A stretch of 64,000 nt of DNA from Diphasiastrum complanatum (Eukaryota; Streptophyta; Lycopodiopsida; Lycopodiales; Lycopodiaceae). Numbering within the stretch: the first letter of the stretch is position 1; each line of letters opens with the position of its first letter. Made by a program: the position numbers and the translations under genes. The notes beneath the pieces are model-generated. The model did no database searches, was not told the DNA's origin, and saw nothing but the letters and a program-made list of their open reading frames with translations. This document shows positions 1 through 12,100 of the stretch, one piece after another. The stretch lies in assembly GCA_029204225.1 (NCBI GenBank), contig CM055115.1, positions 10,284,361 through 10,348,360 of the forward strand. The letters are read 5' to 3'.

Positions 1-1356
1 AAAACATCCACATAACTGTGAAATAAAATAGCCCAGTTGGGTGGTCTCAAAATAGGAGCATTGATCAACCTGTGCTTAAGATCTGCGAATGCTTTCTTCT
101 GTTCATTCGTCCACAAGTATTCCACTTGTGTCTTCAGTAGATGTGTAAGAGAGGCAACAATAGAAGCATGATTTTAAATAAATCTCCTGTAATAGCCAAC
201 ATGTCCTAAAAAGCTCTTAGTTCACGTAAATTGGTTGGTATCCGGAGATTCTTTATAAGCTCAACTTTATCTTTGTCGACTTCTATTTCTCTGTTAGATA
301 TTCTGTATCTAAGCAGTATTCGCTTCTTTTGCTATACCAAAAAAAAATATTTCTCTGGATGCAAGATAAACATGTATCTCGACACCGTTGCAATGTTAAT
401 TTCAGCCTTCTGTAGGTGTGTCTTTAGATCACTATATACACAGAAATCATCAATAAATATTGTCGAGAGAAGTTCTTAGGAAGGTAGCAAAAATTAAGAT
501 CATTATTGCTGAAAAGTCGCTGGAGCGTTACAAAGACCAAAGGGCATTTGTTGTGGCATAAGTGCCCAATCTGTAGTGAATGGGGTCTATTGAACGATTC
601 GTCCTTTCGCACTCCTTATATCCAGAAAAGCCGTCCACAGAAAGTGTAATGCTCTTGAAGAGCAAACCTGATCCAGGATGGAATCAGTGAAAGGCAGAGG
701 ATGATGGTCCTTCCTTTGTGGCAGCATTGAGTCTGAGGAAATCTAGCATATCCGTATTTTGCCAGTCTTCTTTCTTTGGGATGACAACAATGGGGTGAAA
801 CCCATTCACTACTTAAGACGAAATAGATTATACCTGCCTTAAGGTGCTTGTTAAGTTCGTTCTTAACCATGAGAGAGAACTTAGAATTGAGGACGATACT
901 ATATCTGTCGAATAGGTACAGCATCTTCCTTAAGATCAATTCGGTGCTCTCCAATTCTGTAGGTTATACCCTTCAAATCGTCGAGCGACCAGGCAAAAAC
1001 ATCTTGATACTCCATCAATAGTTCAGTGAATTCCACTAACTCCGATTCTCCAAGTGAATTTGAAACATGCACAAATCTGCCAGGTGCAAGTTCAATCAGT
1101 TTAGTAGAATCTGGGTAAAATGATACCTTCTTTCATACTGGCCTTGGTATGGCCATGAATTTCGCACATGTTGACTCCACAGATGTTTTCTTGTCGTCAA
1201 CCTGGTTCCTGTTACCAAATTCGTGTTCAGATTCGTCAGACTGATCGTCAGACTCTTTTGAGTTCGTGTCTGAACGTTAATTTTCTTCATACGAAACATC
1301 CCTTCAGCGTCGCAGACATCGAAGAATTCTTCGTCATCAGCATTCTCATAACATTC
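1..1356 (-). pseudogene. Ty3/gypsy pol fragment (linker, RT, start of RNase H), copy A
   Basis: Read on the minus strand this is the same gypsy pol as at 23697-25026: an acidic linker before RT, RT core and the start of RNase H. It is more heavily broken by single-base indels than the other copy, and only short reading frames remain. The two copies carry different indels: the stretch near 415-440 is missing from the other copy, so they decayed separately after duplication. The fragment runs off the left end of the window. At 1356 it is joined directly to the H3-ULP gene, where the other copy has about 668 bp more. It is not functional. Confidence 0.8.
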
Positions 1357-1429
1357 ACTCGAGGGCCGATACCGCAAACAGTCCAATATCACTTTTGAGC
1401 GTGCATCTCATTTCTTAAAATATTCTCTG

Positions 1430-3501
1430 TATATGTTGTGCTCAAAACTGATATTCAGTTATGGTATCGATCTCAAGCGCCCTCTTCTCGTGTTTCCCCT
1501 AGTTCTGGCCGTAGATGTGGTAGAAAGCAGGTCTGGCTGAGGGAGATTAGAAAACTCCAGAGTTGAACTGTTGATCCCTAGAGCTCCTTTCGGCCAATCT
1601 GTAAGGACTGGCCACTCTGTCGCTTGGGCTAGATGTTCGTTTTGCCGTGATAAGCCATGCAGGCCTTATAGGCTGTTGCAGAAGATTTTTTGTCCCAGTT
1701 TTTTGAGGATACTTGTCTTTTGGCAGTGCTTGCTAAGCGTGTCACCATCATGCCAAAAGATTTCGTCATTCTCAGAAGACCTTCGGGACGGTTATTATGT
1801 TTGCATGTTGGTAACGCTAGCACCTCCAGGAGACCTACCTCTGGATAGAACCAATTTGCCGACTACTTCTAGGAGGAAGAGGAAGCAGGCCTATCCCAAG
1901 AAGGCTGGATCTCGAAGGCCAACTGCTTCTCTTCCTCCTACAGTTATCCCGACCAAGAGACCCCGTATCATCTTGAGCTCTGAGTTAGATGCTGGAGAAT
2001 CTGATTCAGATCAAGAACCATCACCCCTTCCTCCTCCTGTTATTCATCCAACTCCTCAGCAGGTTCTTCACCAAAAGTGTTGATTACCCAAGAGGAGCTC
2101 GACAAAATAATAGAGAAATCTGTAAATTTTGTATCTATTTCTTTTTTTGCTCTTGTACATAATCTTTTTGTAAGAATTTCATACGATCCTGCCCAAGTAT
2201 ATTTTAATTTCTGACCATTATAACCAATATGAGGCCTACCTAGCTAATAAAATTGATCTTCCTAGCAAATTTTTTGATTTTTTTTTTCATATTCAAGTAA
2301 AAGCTTTAGATTAGGTCCAAATTTTGTGTCGAGCTGAAAGATAAAACTTCAAAAATTTTAGATGTAATAGTAGAAGCCGGAGGATCTTTTTTGCAGAATA
2401 GTATTAGTTTTGATTCCCATGGTATAGTTTTTGTTGTAAGTCCTTTTTTCATAGGAGCGATAAAGGCAAAAGAAGCCAATTTTGAGAAGGCTGTGTATTT
2501 TATCGAATGCAGTCCTGTGGCAAAATTTTTATTTGATTCCATATGAAAATAAGTAAGGATTGCTCTTTTGTTTTTGTTGCTTTAATCTGGATTGTTGCAT
2601 GCGACATTGTTTTAATAAATAAGGATTGCTTTCATAAGTATGGATTCATCGATATTCGTATTTTGGTTGGTTGCAGTCGCATTGGAGCCTGAACATTCTT
2701 TCTGTAAAGATAAATAATGTAAAATTAAACTCAGTTGCAAATACACATAGAGAATTTTGATTATCTAGTTCATGATGTCATTCGACAACGGCAACCTCAG
2801 TTGGAGAGATAACCATTAGATCTCTCAAGGGTATATTCAATTTATCTCTAATATGCATGTATTCCATTTTTAGTTCAAATCTATCATCATAGCATAAATA
2901 GATAATCTACCATAACATTACTAATTTTCATTCTATATATGCAGTGTGTATAGCAAAAGGACGCTTTTAGTTGTGCATGGTTTGTCATGTACAATACGAA
3001 GCTATTTTCTGAGTGGTATAATTTACAAGTGGATGTAGATATTTAAAAGGTAATATTCCGTTCATTTGTAGTTCCTTTCATTCTGATTCATATTTCTTTT
3101 TTATCATTGTTTGTAATTTGCTGATTCTCGTGTTTTGTGATGACAGTTCACTCTTGAGCCATATACTCCTGACGATGTATATAGATTTCGGCAAGCGTTG
3201 ATCAGAACCTATGCCGAGAACGGTGTAAGCATTGCACCTGAGATCGAGGGCCCTCAAAAGCAAGTTGCTCCTGCCTTAACAGCCTTTCAGGTTGTCTGAG
3301 GATGCAAATCTTATTATATATGATCGAAAATAAATAGAAGTCCTTCCTAATACAGAGGAAGGCTATATTATAGCAGAGAGTCCTCTTGGCTTAAAAGGCA
3401 TTGAGGCCCTTCCCGAAACAGAGGAAGGCGAGATTATAGGAGCTGTTCCTTTATCAGTTCCTAATACTGGTAAAGAAAATATAGAAAATTTGATTGAATA
3501 G
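1430..3501 (+). pseudogene. Histone-H3-like / Ulp1-like protease fusion gene, copy A
   Basis: Second copy of the gene described at 25612-27823, about 98% alike by eye. The H3-like alphaN helix lies near 1530-1560 and the fold ends near 1795; the basic linker follows, then the Ulp1-like exons, with the Gln/Cys block near 2953-2975 and the last exon ending at 3501. It shares with the other copy the frameshift after alphaN, the TAG in helix alpha2, the TAG and TAA around the Cys block and the +1 shift in the last exon. It has extra private indels, for example one base lost where the active-site HW motif should be (near 2680). It lacks the upstream promoter region, removed by a deletion at 1356. 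A dead copy. Confidence 0.7.
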
Positions 3502-3702
3502 ATATCTGTTTGTAAATAGAGATACATAAAAAAAAAAAAGATACAATCATTTTACATGTAAACAACCCGTTTACGGGTTTCTTTTATTGATATGAATATA
3601 GATTCTTACAATCAAGTTGTGTCCATAGTGTAATACTGGAATGCAATTTTCTATATTGATAAAAAGACATGATGATTGGCATGTATTTGCTGATAGTGAA
3701 TC

Positions 3703-4844
3703 TCAATGTTCTTCCATAAGTTGGATTGTTTCGCCAATATCTCTGCATTTGGTCTCGAGCTCATGTCTTTTACGTACCTGCATAAAACTAATACAAAGTG
3801 AGTTACAATTAGTATAGAGATTATATTAGAAAGTTTTGATTGAAACTATTCATAAAAGATCGAGTGTTTACAGTTACTTACGAGTTTACCATTGAAAATG
3901 AATTTGAAGTCTGAAAGTAAATCATCTTGTAGGAGCAATAGTTCCCGCTTGATGTAATTTAGACTCCAATCTTCTTCCATCTCAACACACGTCAAAACGA
4001 CATCATTGTATATAATATCAATATTTTTTTGTTTTGAATGGCCACTGGCTTCCAAGTCTTGATCAAGTAGCACCCATTTACCTTTATTTTTTTTCCATCT
4101 TTGATAATGGAAGCATAAGCTCAACATTTGTTATTCAATTTGATAACAGAAGCACATGGAAGATATTTTAATTTTGCATTCTATTTCTCCATCTGATCTC
4201 TTGTCCCAACCTTCATCCATAAGTTCAGATAATAAACTATCTGATAAATTTTTGCATACAAACATCGATGGGGTTTTGTGTACATTGACACTTGAAAAGA
4301 AATCCACACATATATTCAAGAAAATAAACCAACTCAGTATGACTGTTTTTGAGCTTGTGCTCATTTTTAATAAATTTTTTACATCATTATATATCTTGCA
4401 ACAAAATGATTTTGAAACCGTAGCATCTAGTGCAATCCATTCATCACTTTCAAAACTAGGTAATGGAATTGGTACTATTTGTCCAAAATTTCCTTTTGTA
4501 TCAAGAATGTACATTGATTCATAAAAAGAAATCCCACTATCAACTATATCTTTTGTAGTTCTACCTCGATATTGTAGCTGTCCAATATCAGTGTGAATAA
4601 CTGTTAGCCGATTTTTTGACATGATAAATCGGGCTAAACTAGAGAAGAAATGACATGCTATTTCATCAAATATGCTACTTACTTGTGACCGGCAAAAATT
4701 TTGGCCCGTATAGCCATAGCCGAAGGGGTCCCAGTCCACCCAAAATGGACTACCGAGAGGCTTGATAACTAAATCAGCCTTAGAAATGGCTGTGTAATTT
4801 CTGTTTTGATCCATGATCTTGCCGAATTTTCGGTGGATTGCCAA
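3703..4844 (-). pseudogene. ORF2 of the H3-ULP element, copy A (unknown family, two exons, one stop)
   Basis: Two exons on the minus strand: 4844-3882 (321 codons) and 3777-3703 (24 codons and a TGA stop). The intron has GTAAGT at its start and TGCAG at its end, and the frame is kept across it (phase 0). The only lesion in this copy is a TAA at 4131-4133. No family is recognised. Visible features are an aromatic stretch near the N-terminus (WVDWDPFGYGYTG), a hydrophobic segment in the middle (ILSWFIFLNICVDFF) that could be a membrane helix or a buried core, and a Lys/Glu-rich C-terminus. The gene is convergent with the H3-ULP gene, whose stop is 200 bp away. The start could instead be the Met ten codons inside. 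Confidence 0.6.
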
Positions 4845-4849
4845 TGTAA

Positions 4850-5330
4850 CCGAATTTCATATTAATATAATATGATCTTTGAGACTTTTTTTCAGGTTCT
4901 CCTTTCATCCAGCCTATGTGGAAATCAGAGACTGGCCATTATTTTCGAGCACCTGGATATTTGGAAAATGTCAAGAATTTTTGACAAAGACCAACATTCT
5001 TCTCCAACTGATCTTTTTGGACCAAAAACGTCAATTAAAAGCCGAATGAGACATACCATCACCAGAAAATTGGGCACTACAAGTATCAAATATCATACTA
5101 GGACAATGGGCCATGGGACCAAAATGGGCAAAACCTTCATACTTGTCCGAATTTAAAAGGATGTTGACAGAATTTGAAATACTGGGCATAAGACCTTGAC
5201 TCATGTTAACAAATGAGACATTTCTATTGGATGAGAACATTGACGCACATGGGCCATGTACTTTGGTCATGGGTGCCCATTGGCCCTATCCACACTCTTC
5301 AATGCTATTTAAGAGTCCACATGGCACAAA
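4850..5330. promoter_or_regulatory. Divergent spacer between ORF2 (-) and ORF3 (+), copy A
   Basis: About 480 bp lie between the start of minus-strand ORF2 and the first plus-strand coding stretch of ORF3. The spacer is present in all five copies of the family. A CTATTTAAG box near 5305 faces the plus strand, and an AT-rich TATA-like stretch near 4862-4875 faces ORF2. Placement between two divergent genes suggests a shared promoter region. Short plus-strand frames here are not consistent between copies and I do not treat them as genes. Confidence 0.4.
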
Positions 5331-5795
5331 TCCAAAAAAGTCTACATGAACCCTTGAAAATGAAATGTTGAATGGTCAAACGCATCATCCGTTGACAGAT
5401 ATACATGCATGGCCAGCCTCACGCAAACAGAACCAAATCGAGAACCAGCTCTGTTTTTTCATATCATTATGCTTTCATGTTTGTTTTATCGAATAGCCTT
5501 GCAGAGGTGCGATGGTGATATTCCCTCTTTACGTAATTTGTTGACGGTGATGGTGACCAACTTTCCTTTCATGAGAGCCGAAAGGATCGTGCAACTGATC
5601 GTTGTGTTTGATAATTTCTTGAGTTGATCTGACAAAATCATTGTCACAGAGCCAACACATATCAAAGATGGAGAGTGTGGTAGATTTCAATATGGTCATG
5701 GAGAGATATGTAGCTGAAGGCATCTCATTGACTCTAAGTAACGTCAGTACTGTTGAATATCCTGTTTTTGAGAGTATTGATCACCCAAGTACAAC
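5330..5795 (+). pseudogene. ORF3 5' portion, copy A, truncated
   Basis: Plus-strand coding-like sequence matching copies B, D and E: a frame starting at ATG 5409 (MASLTQTEP...) ends in FDNFLS, then in another frame comes the stretch corresponding to MESVVDF and YVAEGISLTLSN. The match to copy B stops near 5795 in the motif for DHPST, where gypsy integrase sequence begins. The family is not recognised. This is the truncated start of the long gene seen at 9200-12800. Confidence 0.4.
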
Positions 5796-7120
5796 TTTCC
5801 TTAAAAGAGGAGAGTAGTAGCTGGGAAGATGAGCAGTTGAAAGAACTTTCAAAAATAGACACAGAACTGATTCCTGAATGGTATAGCAATCTAGACCGTT
5901 ATTTGTCCACATTAGAATTCCCACTACCTACACCTCTCAAGAGAGACGGAAACTCAGATTACAAGCACTGAAATTCTCTCTGATAGCTGGGGTTTCGTAT
6001 AGAAAAGGAGTGGATGGGATCCATCGTGGATGTGTGACTCAAGATGAGGTTGTATTCATCCTAGAAGAGTGTCATGATTCTGCATGTGGTGGGCATTTTG
6101 CTGGCCGATTGACAGGACAAAAAATATTAAGAGTTGGATACTGGTGACCAACATTGTTTAGGGACTCTCATGATTATGTGAAACATTGTGATATTTTTCA
6201 AAGGACAAACCCCCCAAAAGATAGAGCAAGATCCCTAGTCCCTATACAAGCATGCCTGCCATTTGAGAAGTGGGGAATAGATTTTGTGGGGCCCTTCCAC
6301 CCAGCTTCCTCCTCACGAAAAAGCTACATCATAGTAGCTACAGCCTACTTTACCAAATGGGCTGAAGCAAGAGTTGTAGCCAAAGACAATGCCAAAGAAA
6401 TAGCCTGGTTTATTTTAGAATAGTTTATAGGGAGCTTTGGAGCCCCTAAAGAGTTAGTGTCAGACCTAGGAACCCATTTCTTGAAAAAGACAATAGAAAA
6501 CCTCACCGAACAACTGAGTATTAAACACAAGAAGAGCATTCCATATCATCCTCAAGCCAAGGGACAGGCTGAGAGTACTAAAAACAGTTGATAGGAGTCA
6601 TCAAGAAGACTGTTTCTGAACCTAGAAAGATTGGGATAAGAAATTGTACTCAGCATTGTGGGCCTATAACACATCTTTTAAAACTAGTACAAACCATACA
6701 CCATTCTTTCTGGTCTATGGACAAGAATGTGTCTTACCCATAGAAATAGAGCTACTGATGCTAAGATTTGCCATGACACACGATTTAGGTATAAAAGAAT
6801 CTATGCAGCAACGTATTGAGACATTACAAGAGTTAGATGAGGAAAGACTGGCTTCCCTAGTCCATCAAGAGACATTCAAGAAACGTATGAAACTGATCCA
6901 TGACCGAAAGATAAAAGGATATTCCTTCATTCTAAACCAACTAGTGCTCTTTCGAGATCCTCATCATGACCTTAATTCCCAAAAGTTGACTTTTAGATGG
7001 AGCGGACCCTACATTGTGAAGAAACTTTATGAGAACAAAACAGTGAAGCTGGTGGATTTGCAGGGTGAGGTGTTTAAGCACCAAACCAACATCGATAAAA
7101 TAAAACCATACTATAGTTGA
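5796..7120 (+). pseudogene. Ty3/gypsy integrase fragment
   Basis: Plus strand. The order is a linker, the zinc-binding region (ECHDSACGGHFAG, then CDIFQ with a lost second Cys), and the integrase core (EKWGIDFVGPF; later PKELVSDLGTHF and SIPYHPQAKGQAES). After a broken stretch, an intact run from 6644 to 7120 carries the end of the core (ALWAYNTSFKTSTNHTPF) and the C-terminal region (RWSGPYIVKKLYENKTVKLV). Stops at 6148 and 6421 and a frameshift near 6590-6640 break it. RT and RNase H are missing: the fragment starts where repeat copy A ends. Confidence 0.85.
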
Positions 7121-7229
7121 GAAGGGCGAGTGCCTTACGTGTAGAGTATATAATATTGTTGTATTTTACTTTCAAGTTTGAGAAAAATAAAAAGAAGAAA
7201 AAAATATATAATAGGAAGAGCGAGAGGAA

Positions 7230-7721
7230 ATGGACAAACCTATCAGAGTGGACCACCACCCTAAACTATGCAGCACAATTATTGAAGAATGGGGACTAGG
7301 ACTATCCTTACCAGTGGCAGAGATTATACATGCCAAAGCAAGAAGTTTCACTTGGGACACAAAGAGGAAAGATGCCCAGATAGACACTCGACAGTTGTGG
7401 GAGTGGGAGAGTCAGGATGACTTGTCCTATCTATCTTTTATGTGGGAGCTTGACCTGGTAAAGAGAATTCTTGTGGATTGTGAATATGACAGCCTATGTA
7501 GATCACACTACGATCAAGACAACATCTTCTTTAATGTAAATATCATAGATGAGAGAATATTGGACGACATTTCAAAAGTGATCCCAATCACGAAAACAAC
7601 ATATGCTTACTTTGAGCCAGCGAAACGAAGTGTGCCAAGGAGACTACAACACAAGATCACCACATTTATGGGTGTTTACGCTAGGGGACAACCGTTGTCA
7701 CCTACCCACCACATCGGATAG
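7230..7721 (+). CDS. Intact 163-aa ORF downstream of gypsy integrase, unknown function
   Basis: An uninterrupted 163-codon ORF starts 110 bp after the integrase stop on the same strand. The ATG at 7230 sits in a purine-rich context (GAGGAAATGG). The protein is rich in Asp, Glu, Trp and Ile with no zinc knuckle, signal peptide or membrane segment that I can see. Its position matches extra ORFs found between pol and the 3' LTR in some plant gypsy lineages, but I recognise no family. The integrase before it is broken, so an intact frame of this length is notable, though chance survival is possible. Confidence 0.5.
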   Translation: MDKPIRVDHHPKLCSTIIEEWGLGLSLPVAEIIHAKARSFTWDTKRKDAQIDTRQLWEWESQDDLSYLSFMWELDLVKRILVDCEYDSLCRSHYDQDNIFFNVNIIDERILDDISKVIPITKTTYAYFEPAKRSVPRRLQHKITTFMGVYARGQPLSPTHHIG

Positions 7722-8341
7722 ATGTCTAGTAGATCAATGAATTGTAAATATAGATTGTTCTAAGTGTAATATACCTTGAGAAGGAAAAAAAGAAAAAGAA
7801 AAAGAAAAGTTAGCATCAGAGAAGTTTCATTGATTAAATCAATCATGAGTCACTGGAGTGAGTGAGAGATATAAATTCTTGAGAAAAAGTGAGACAATAG
7901 AATTATTGCATCCACTTGAGGTTTGAGCACACATCTAGACACGTTCTGATATCAAATGCATCCATCGATTGTCATTTTGTAGAAAGAAATTGCATTCTCA
8001 TATCCCCAAAGTGCATGGATATGAGATGGGCATATAGTGAAATTTGATGGGAGTGGGAGCATAAGCTGATCTAGGTGCACGGGATGGGTATGATGCAGGT
8101 ACTACCATGATCTGTTGCTACGTGATTTGGTAGCTTAATCGATGGCCCTGGATATTGCTGAAAACTAGACTCCATGCCCAATAGATGATGCAGTTACAAC
8201 CAGTACACATGAACTTCCCCACGAGCAGTTAGCATTACACATTACTGTGTACTGAACCTGTCTACAACAGGTGACGAGAAGTTTTGCCCCAAACATAAGT
8301 TCGATTGGGTCCGTTATGTGGGGACCACATCCCCAGTAGAG
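7722..8341 (+). mobile_element. Gypsy 3' noncoding tail, polypurine tract and LTR-like sequence
   Basis: No gene is seen. A purine run at 7780-7810 (GAGAAGGAAAAAAAGAAAAA and onward) lies where a gypsy polypurine tract would be. The rest has no open frame and ends at about 8341, where repeat copy B begins. LTR borders cannot be set, because no second LTR copy is present. Confidence 0.4.
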
Positions 8342-8600
8342 GTCGCCAAAATGTTAGCCAATTTTTTGACATGATAAATCAGGCTAAACTAGAGAAGAAA
8401 TGATATGTTATTTCATCAAATATGATACTTAGTGTGACCGGCAAAAATATTGGCCCGTATAGCCAAAGCCGAAGGGGTCCCAGTCCACCCAAAATGGACT
8501 ACCGAGAGGCTTGATAAGTGAAACAGCCTTAGAAATGGCTGTGTAATTTCTGATTTGATCCATGATCTTACCAAATTTTTGGTGGATTGCCAATGTAACC
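8342..8600 (-). pseudogene. ORF2 N-terminal remnant, copy B
   Basis: About 260 bp match the first ~85 codons of ORF2 (4590-4844 and 28915-29168) on the minus strand. The codons for the WVDWDPFGYGYTG-like region are present, but small deletions break the frame. The match starts abruptly at GTTAGCC, so this copy has lost the rest of ORF2 and the H3-ULP gene. Confidence 0.6.
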
Positions 8601-9199
8601 GAATTTTATATGATGCTTGAGACTTTTTTCAGATTCTCCTTTCATCCAGCCTATGTGGAATTCAGAGATTGGCCATTATTTTCGAACACCTGGATATTTA
8701 GAAAATGTCAAGAATTTTCGACAAAGACCAACATTTTTCTGCAACCGATCTGTTTGGACCAAAAACGTCAATAAAAAGCCGAATGAGAAATACCATTACC
8801 AGAAAATTGGGCAGTACAAGTATCAAATATCACACTAGGACAATAGGCCACGGGGCCAAAATGGGCAAAACCTTCATACTTAAGGAAGTACCTAAATGCA
8901 TAAGGGCCACCCAAAGATCAATTATCAAGAAGGACTGGAAAAATGTCAAAGACCGTCTGAATTTAAGAGGATGCCGACAAAATGTGAAATACCGAGCATA
9001 AGACCTTGACTCATGTTGACAAATGGGACATTTCTATTGGATGAGAACATTGACCTACATGGGCCATGTACTTTGGTCATGGGTGCCCATGTGGGCCTAT
9101 CCACACTCTTCAATGCCATTTAAGAGTCCACATGGCACAAAAAAAAGTCTAAATGAACCCTTGAAAATGAAATGTTGAATGGTCAAACGGTAGGATGAT
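8601..9199. repeat. H3-ULP element spacer, copy B
   Basis: Matches the spacer at 4850-5400 and 29170-29716, with 120 bp extra in the middle (near 8880-8970) that copies C and D also have. It separates the ORF2 remnant (-) from ORF3 (+). No gene is seen in it. Confidence 0.6.
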
Positions 9200-12100
9200 A
9201 TGAAAAATCGAAAGGTTGGGCCGTCATCCGTTGACGGATATACATGCATGGCCAGCCTCACGCAAACAGAACCAGATCGAGAACCGGCTCTGTTTTTTCA
9301 TATCATTATGCTTTCACGTTTGTTTTATCGCGTAGCCTTGCAGAGGTGCGATGGTGATATTCCTTCTTTACGTAATTTGTTGAGGGTAATGGTGACCAAC
9401 TTTTCTTTCATGAGAGCCGAAAGGATCATGGAACTGATCGTTGTGTTTGAGAATTTCTTGAGTTGATCTGTCAAAATCACTATCGTAGAGCCAACACATA
9501 TCAAAGATGGAGAGTGTGGTAGATTTCAATTTGTTCATGGAGAGATATGTAGCTGAAGGCATCTCATTTACACTGAGTAACGTCAGTACTGTTGAATATC
9601 TTGTTTTCGAGAGTATTGATCACCCAAGTACGTAGGAGCTTCAGGGGAATGGTACTTTGATTATGAGAACGATGGATTACTGGTTAAGTCCACTCCTACT
9701 CAAGAGTTGATATGGGCAGAGTCTCAGAGCTCCAAATTCTGATTGACCAGCGTTGTTGCACTAACTACTTTGATTAAGATTCGTGGAGGCTGCATACTAA
9801 GCGATTGATGCAGATCATGATCACTGACGGACGGGATAGGGAGATAAATCCTAGCCGACAACGTGAGCATCCTCTGAACGCGCGTTGACTCACATAAGTA
9901 TCATCATGTTTCTCTCTATCCTCCATGGAAGATTTGAGGCATTCCTTCGCTACTGCTGCAGCTGAGAACTATCGTCATTGACCATCCTCATAGTGCGAAT
10001 ACCACTCAGTTTTCAGTCGAGTTTCAGTTTATGGTGCGATCATTTGAAGAGACCATTGTTTCAGTACCTACATGAGCATGATTGCGTTAAGCAGCACCTA
10101 TCAGGCCTGAGCAGACACCACTACTTTGATGTGAAACTGAGAGATTACCTTCAATCGATCTCTATGGGAGTGCTCACCGTGTATTTAGGCAGTTGCATTA
10201 TGAGTACTGGTCTGTAATTATCTTACATCACGTTTGAAGTATGGATTCTCAGTATACTTTTATCTGTATCTATATAGTGATGAGATAACTAATTTCATAA
10301 TGACTCCTATCAAAGCACTGATCCATATGTGCAAATCTGAGTATAGACTTTTCAATGATTCTGAGGAAGTTCTGCATGATGACTTGTACGTATTCCTGCT
10401 AATTAAGTGCATTCCACAGATGTTTGAATACTGAAGATCAAACATCGGTCTATGAGAGAGTGAGAGCTTTGTTATCAGGCTACTAAAACCAGTGAGGAAT
10501 CGCTATTAGCAATGGATATCCTGAGTGAGAATAATTCCAAATCCTAGGACTGATTTGAGCAAATGTTAACTCCATCACTGATATGGGGACCCATTGAGAA
10601 TGTATGTCTGATTATCGTTGAAGAGCCATCATTGAAATAGAGTTGTCATTGTTGTCTGCTATGGAGCAATCCAAGGATGTTGTCTCTGTTGCTTTGTCGA
10701 TTGAAACTTCCTAAACACAGTTTGTAGAAGTCTGATGAGGAAGCCGATATCAAGCTGCCCATGAACTGCATGAGCTCACTTTGGATCCTGCATGGCTATC
10801 AGTCATTCTGGCAACCAGTCTGCACTTAGGAGCAACACTTCTTGGTGTCTACAAGGTGAACTCCAGCAACACTACACACTCCCGGAAGCCTAACCTTTGC
10901 ATGATTGGTCTCTGATTTCCTGCGGGCTGGAGCTGGACGAGACCTGAGAAGAGAACCTCACATGTAAGTTTCCTCATCTTGTTCTCACACTCTGCTACCT
11001 GCGTATTCAATCTGTGATAGATGATGCAATTGTGTATGTCATAGATGTCGCAGAAGTGATTACAACCTCATATTGAAAAATCTATAATGCATACTGTTTA
11101 CTTCCATGTCTTCATAAAGAAAGATTATAGCATGCTAAAATAACTCGTAGACAGTGTATGTCTCAAGAGAAAGTTAAATTCAGGATAGTTGTGATTTGAG
11201 GTGATGATAGTTTTAGACTCTAACAAGATTGCTAGTTTGCTCAGAATGATTGCCTTTTGTCTGAATGCATGGAGAAAGCCTTTAAGGAATGTTGCTTGAG
11301 TGAATGTCATGAATGAATTGAGCAAGTCATCCTCGTCTCCTTGCAACATAGGAGTGAGGTTAAGCTCTCTGTGGTTGGAACACACTACATGAGTTAAGAA
11401 CAAACCTATTGTCGGTCTTCATCTAGAACCACAATAGTCAAGATAACACGTTGGAACACACGATTCTTGACTTTTGACTGTCAGCCATCAACTAACCAAG
11501 ATCGTTGGGAAATTGCACGCTACACTTGAACAGCTCCTATGACTATTTAGATGGAAGGGGTGTACTTCACGAATACTTTGGGAAAGGGTCATATAATAGA
11601 GCCATGATTCACTACCTAATGACAATAAGCATTGAGAATGTTTCGTCCAAGCCCTCCCATAGGTCCTAATATTCCATACACTGCTACACCTTATATGTAT
11701 ATCAACATCCTTACAGGCCTGAAAATAATGTACCAACAACGGTTGTGTCCATCTTTGGTGCTGCTAGATTAGCAGAGATCCTAGCAACTCCAGAGCCTTG
11801 CATATTACCACTGCTAGATTATGGTAGGACTAGCGATGTTTGTATTCTGATCCTCTTCTTGAAATGTTGGAAGCCCACACATGCATAGATGTTTATGTGA
11901 ATGATTATTGATTGAGGGGTGTTAGTTATATTGAGAGCTTGACATGTCAGAGAAGCAGTCAACTAGTATATGGCCTACACCTCAAACCCAAGGAGGTATT
12001 GCCGCGTAGTCGAAATAATTGGATGGGCTTCACTAGAACTGATATCATTAGACACCACCATTGGAATTGTAAGGGCTGGGGATTTAGCCATTCAAGTTGA

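Noticed and set aside
4156-4524. Plus-strand ORF antisense to ORF2 (also 28480-28848)
   Set aside because: It is the shadow of ORF2. ORF2 has the longer frame, a spliced second exon and consistent length in both copies.
11125-11403. Minus-strand ORF of 92 aa in ORF3 copy B
   Set aside because: The plus strand gives a frame conserved with copy D (KIASLLRMIAFCLNAW), whereas the minus frame is shifted in copy D.
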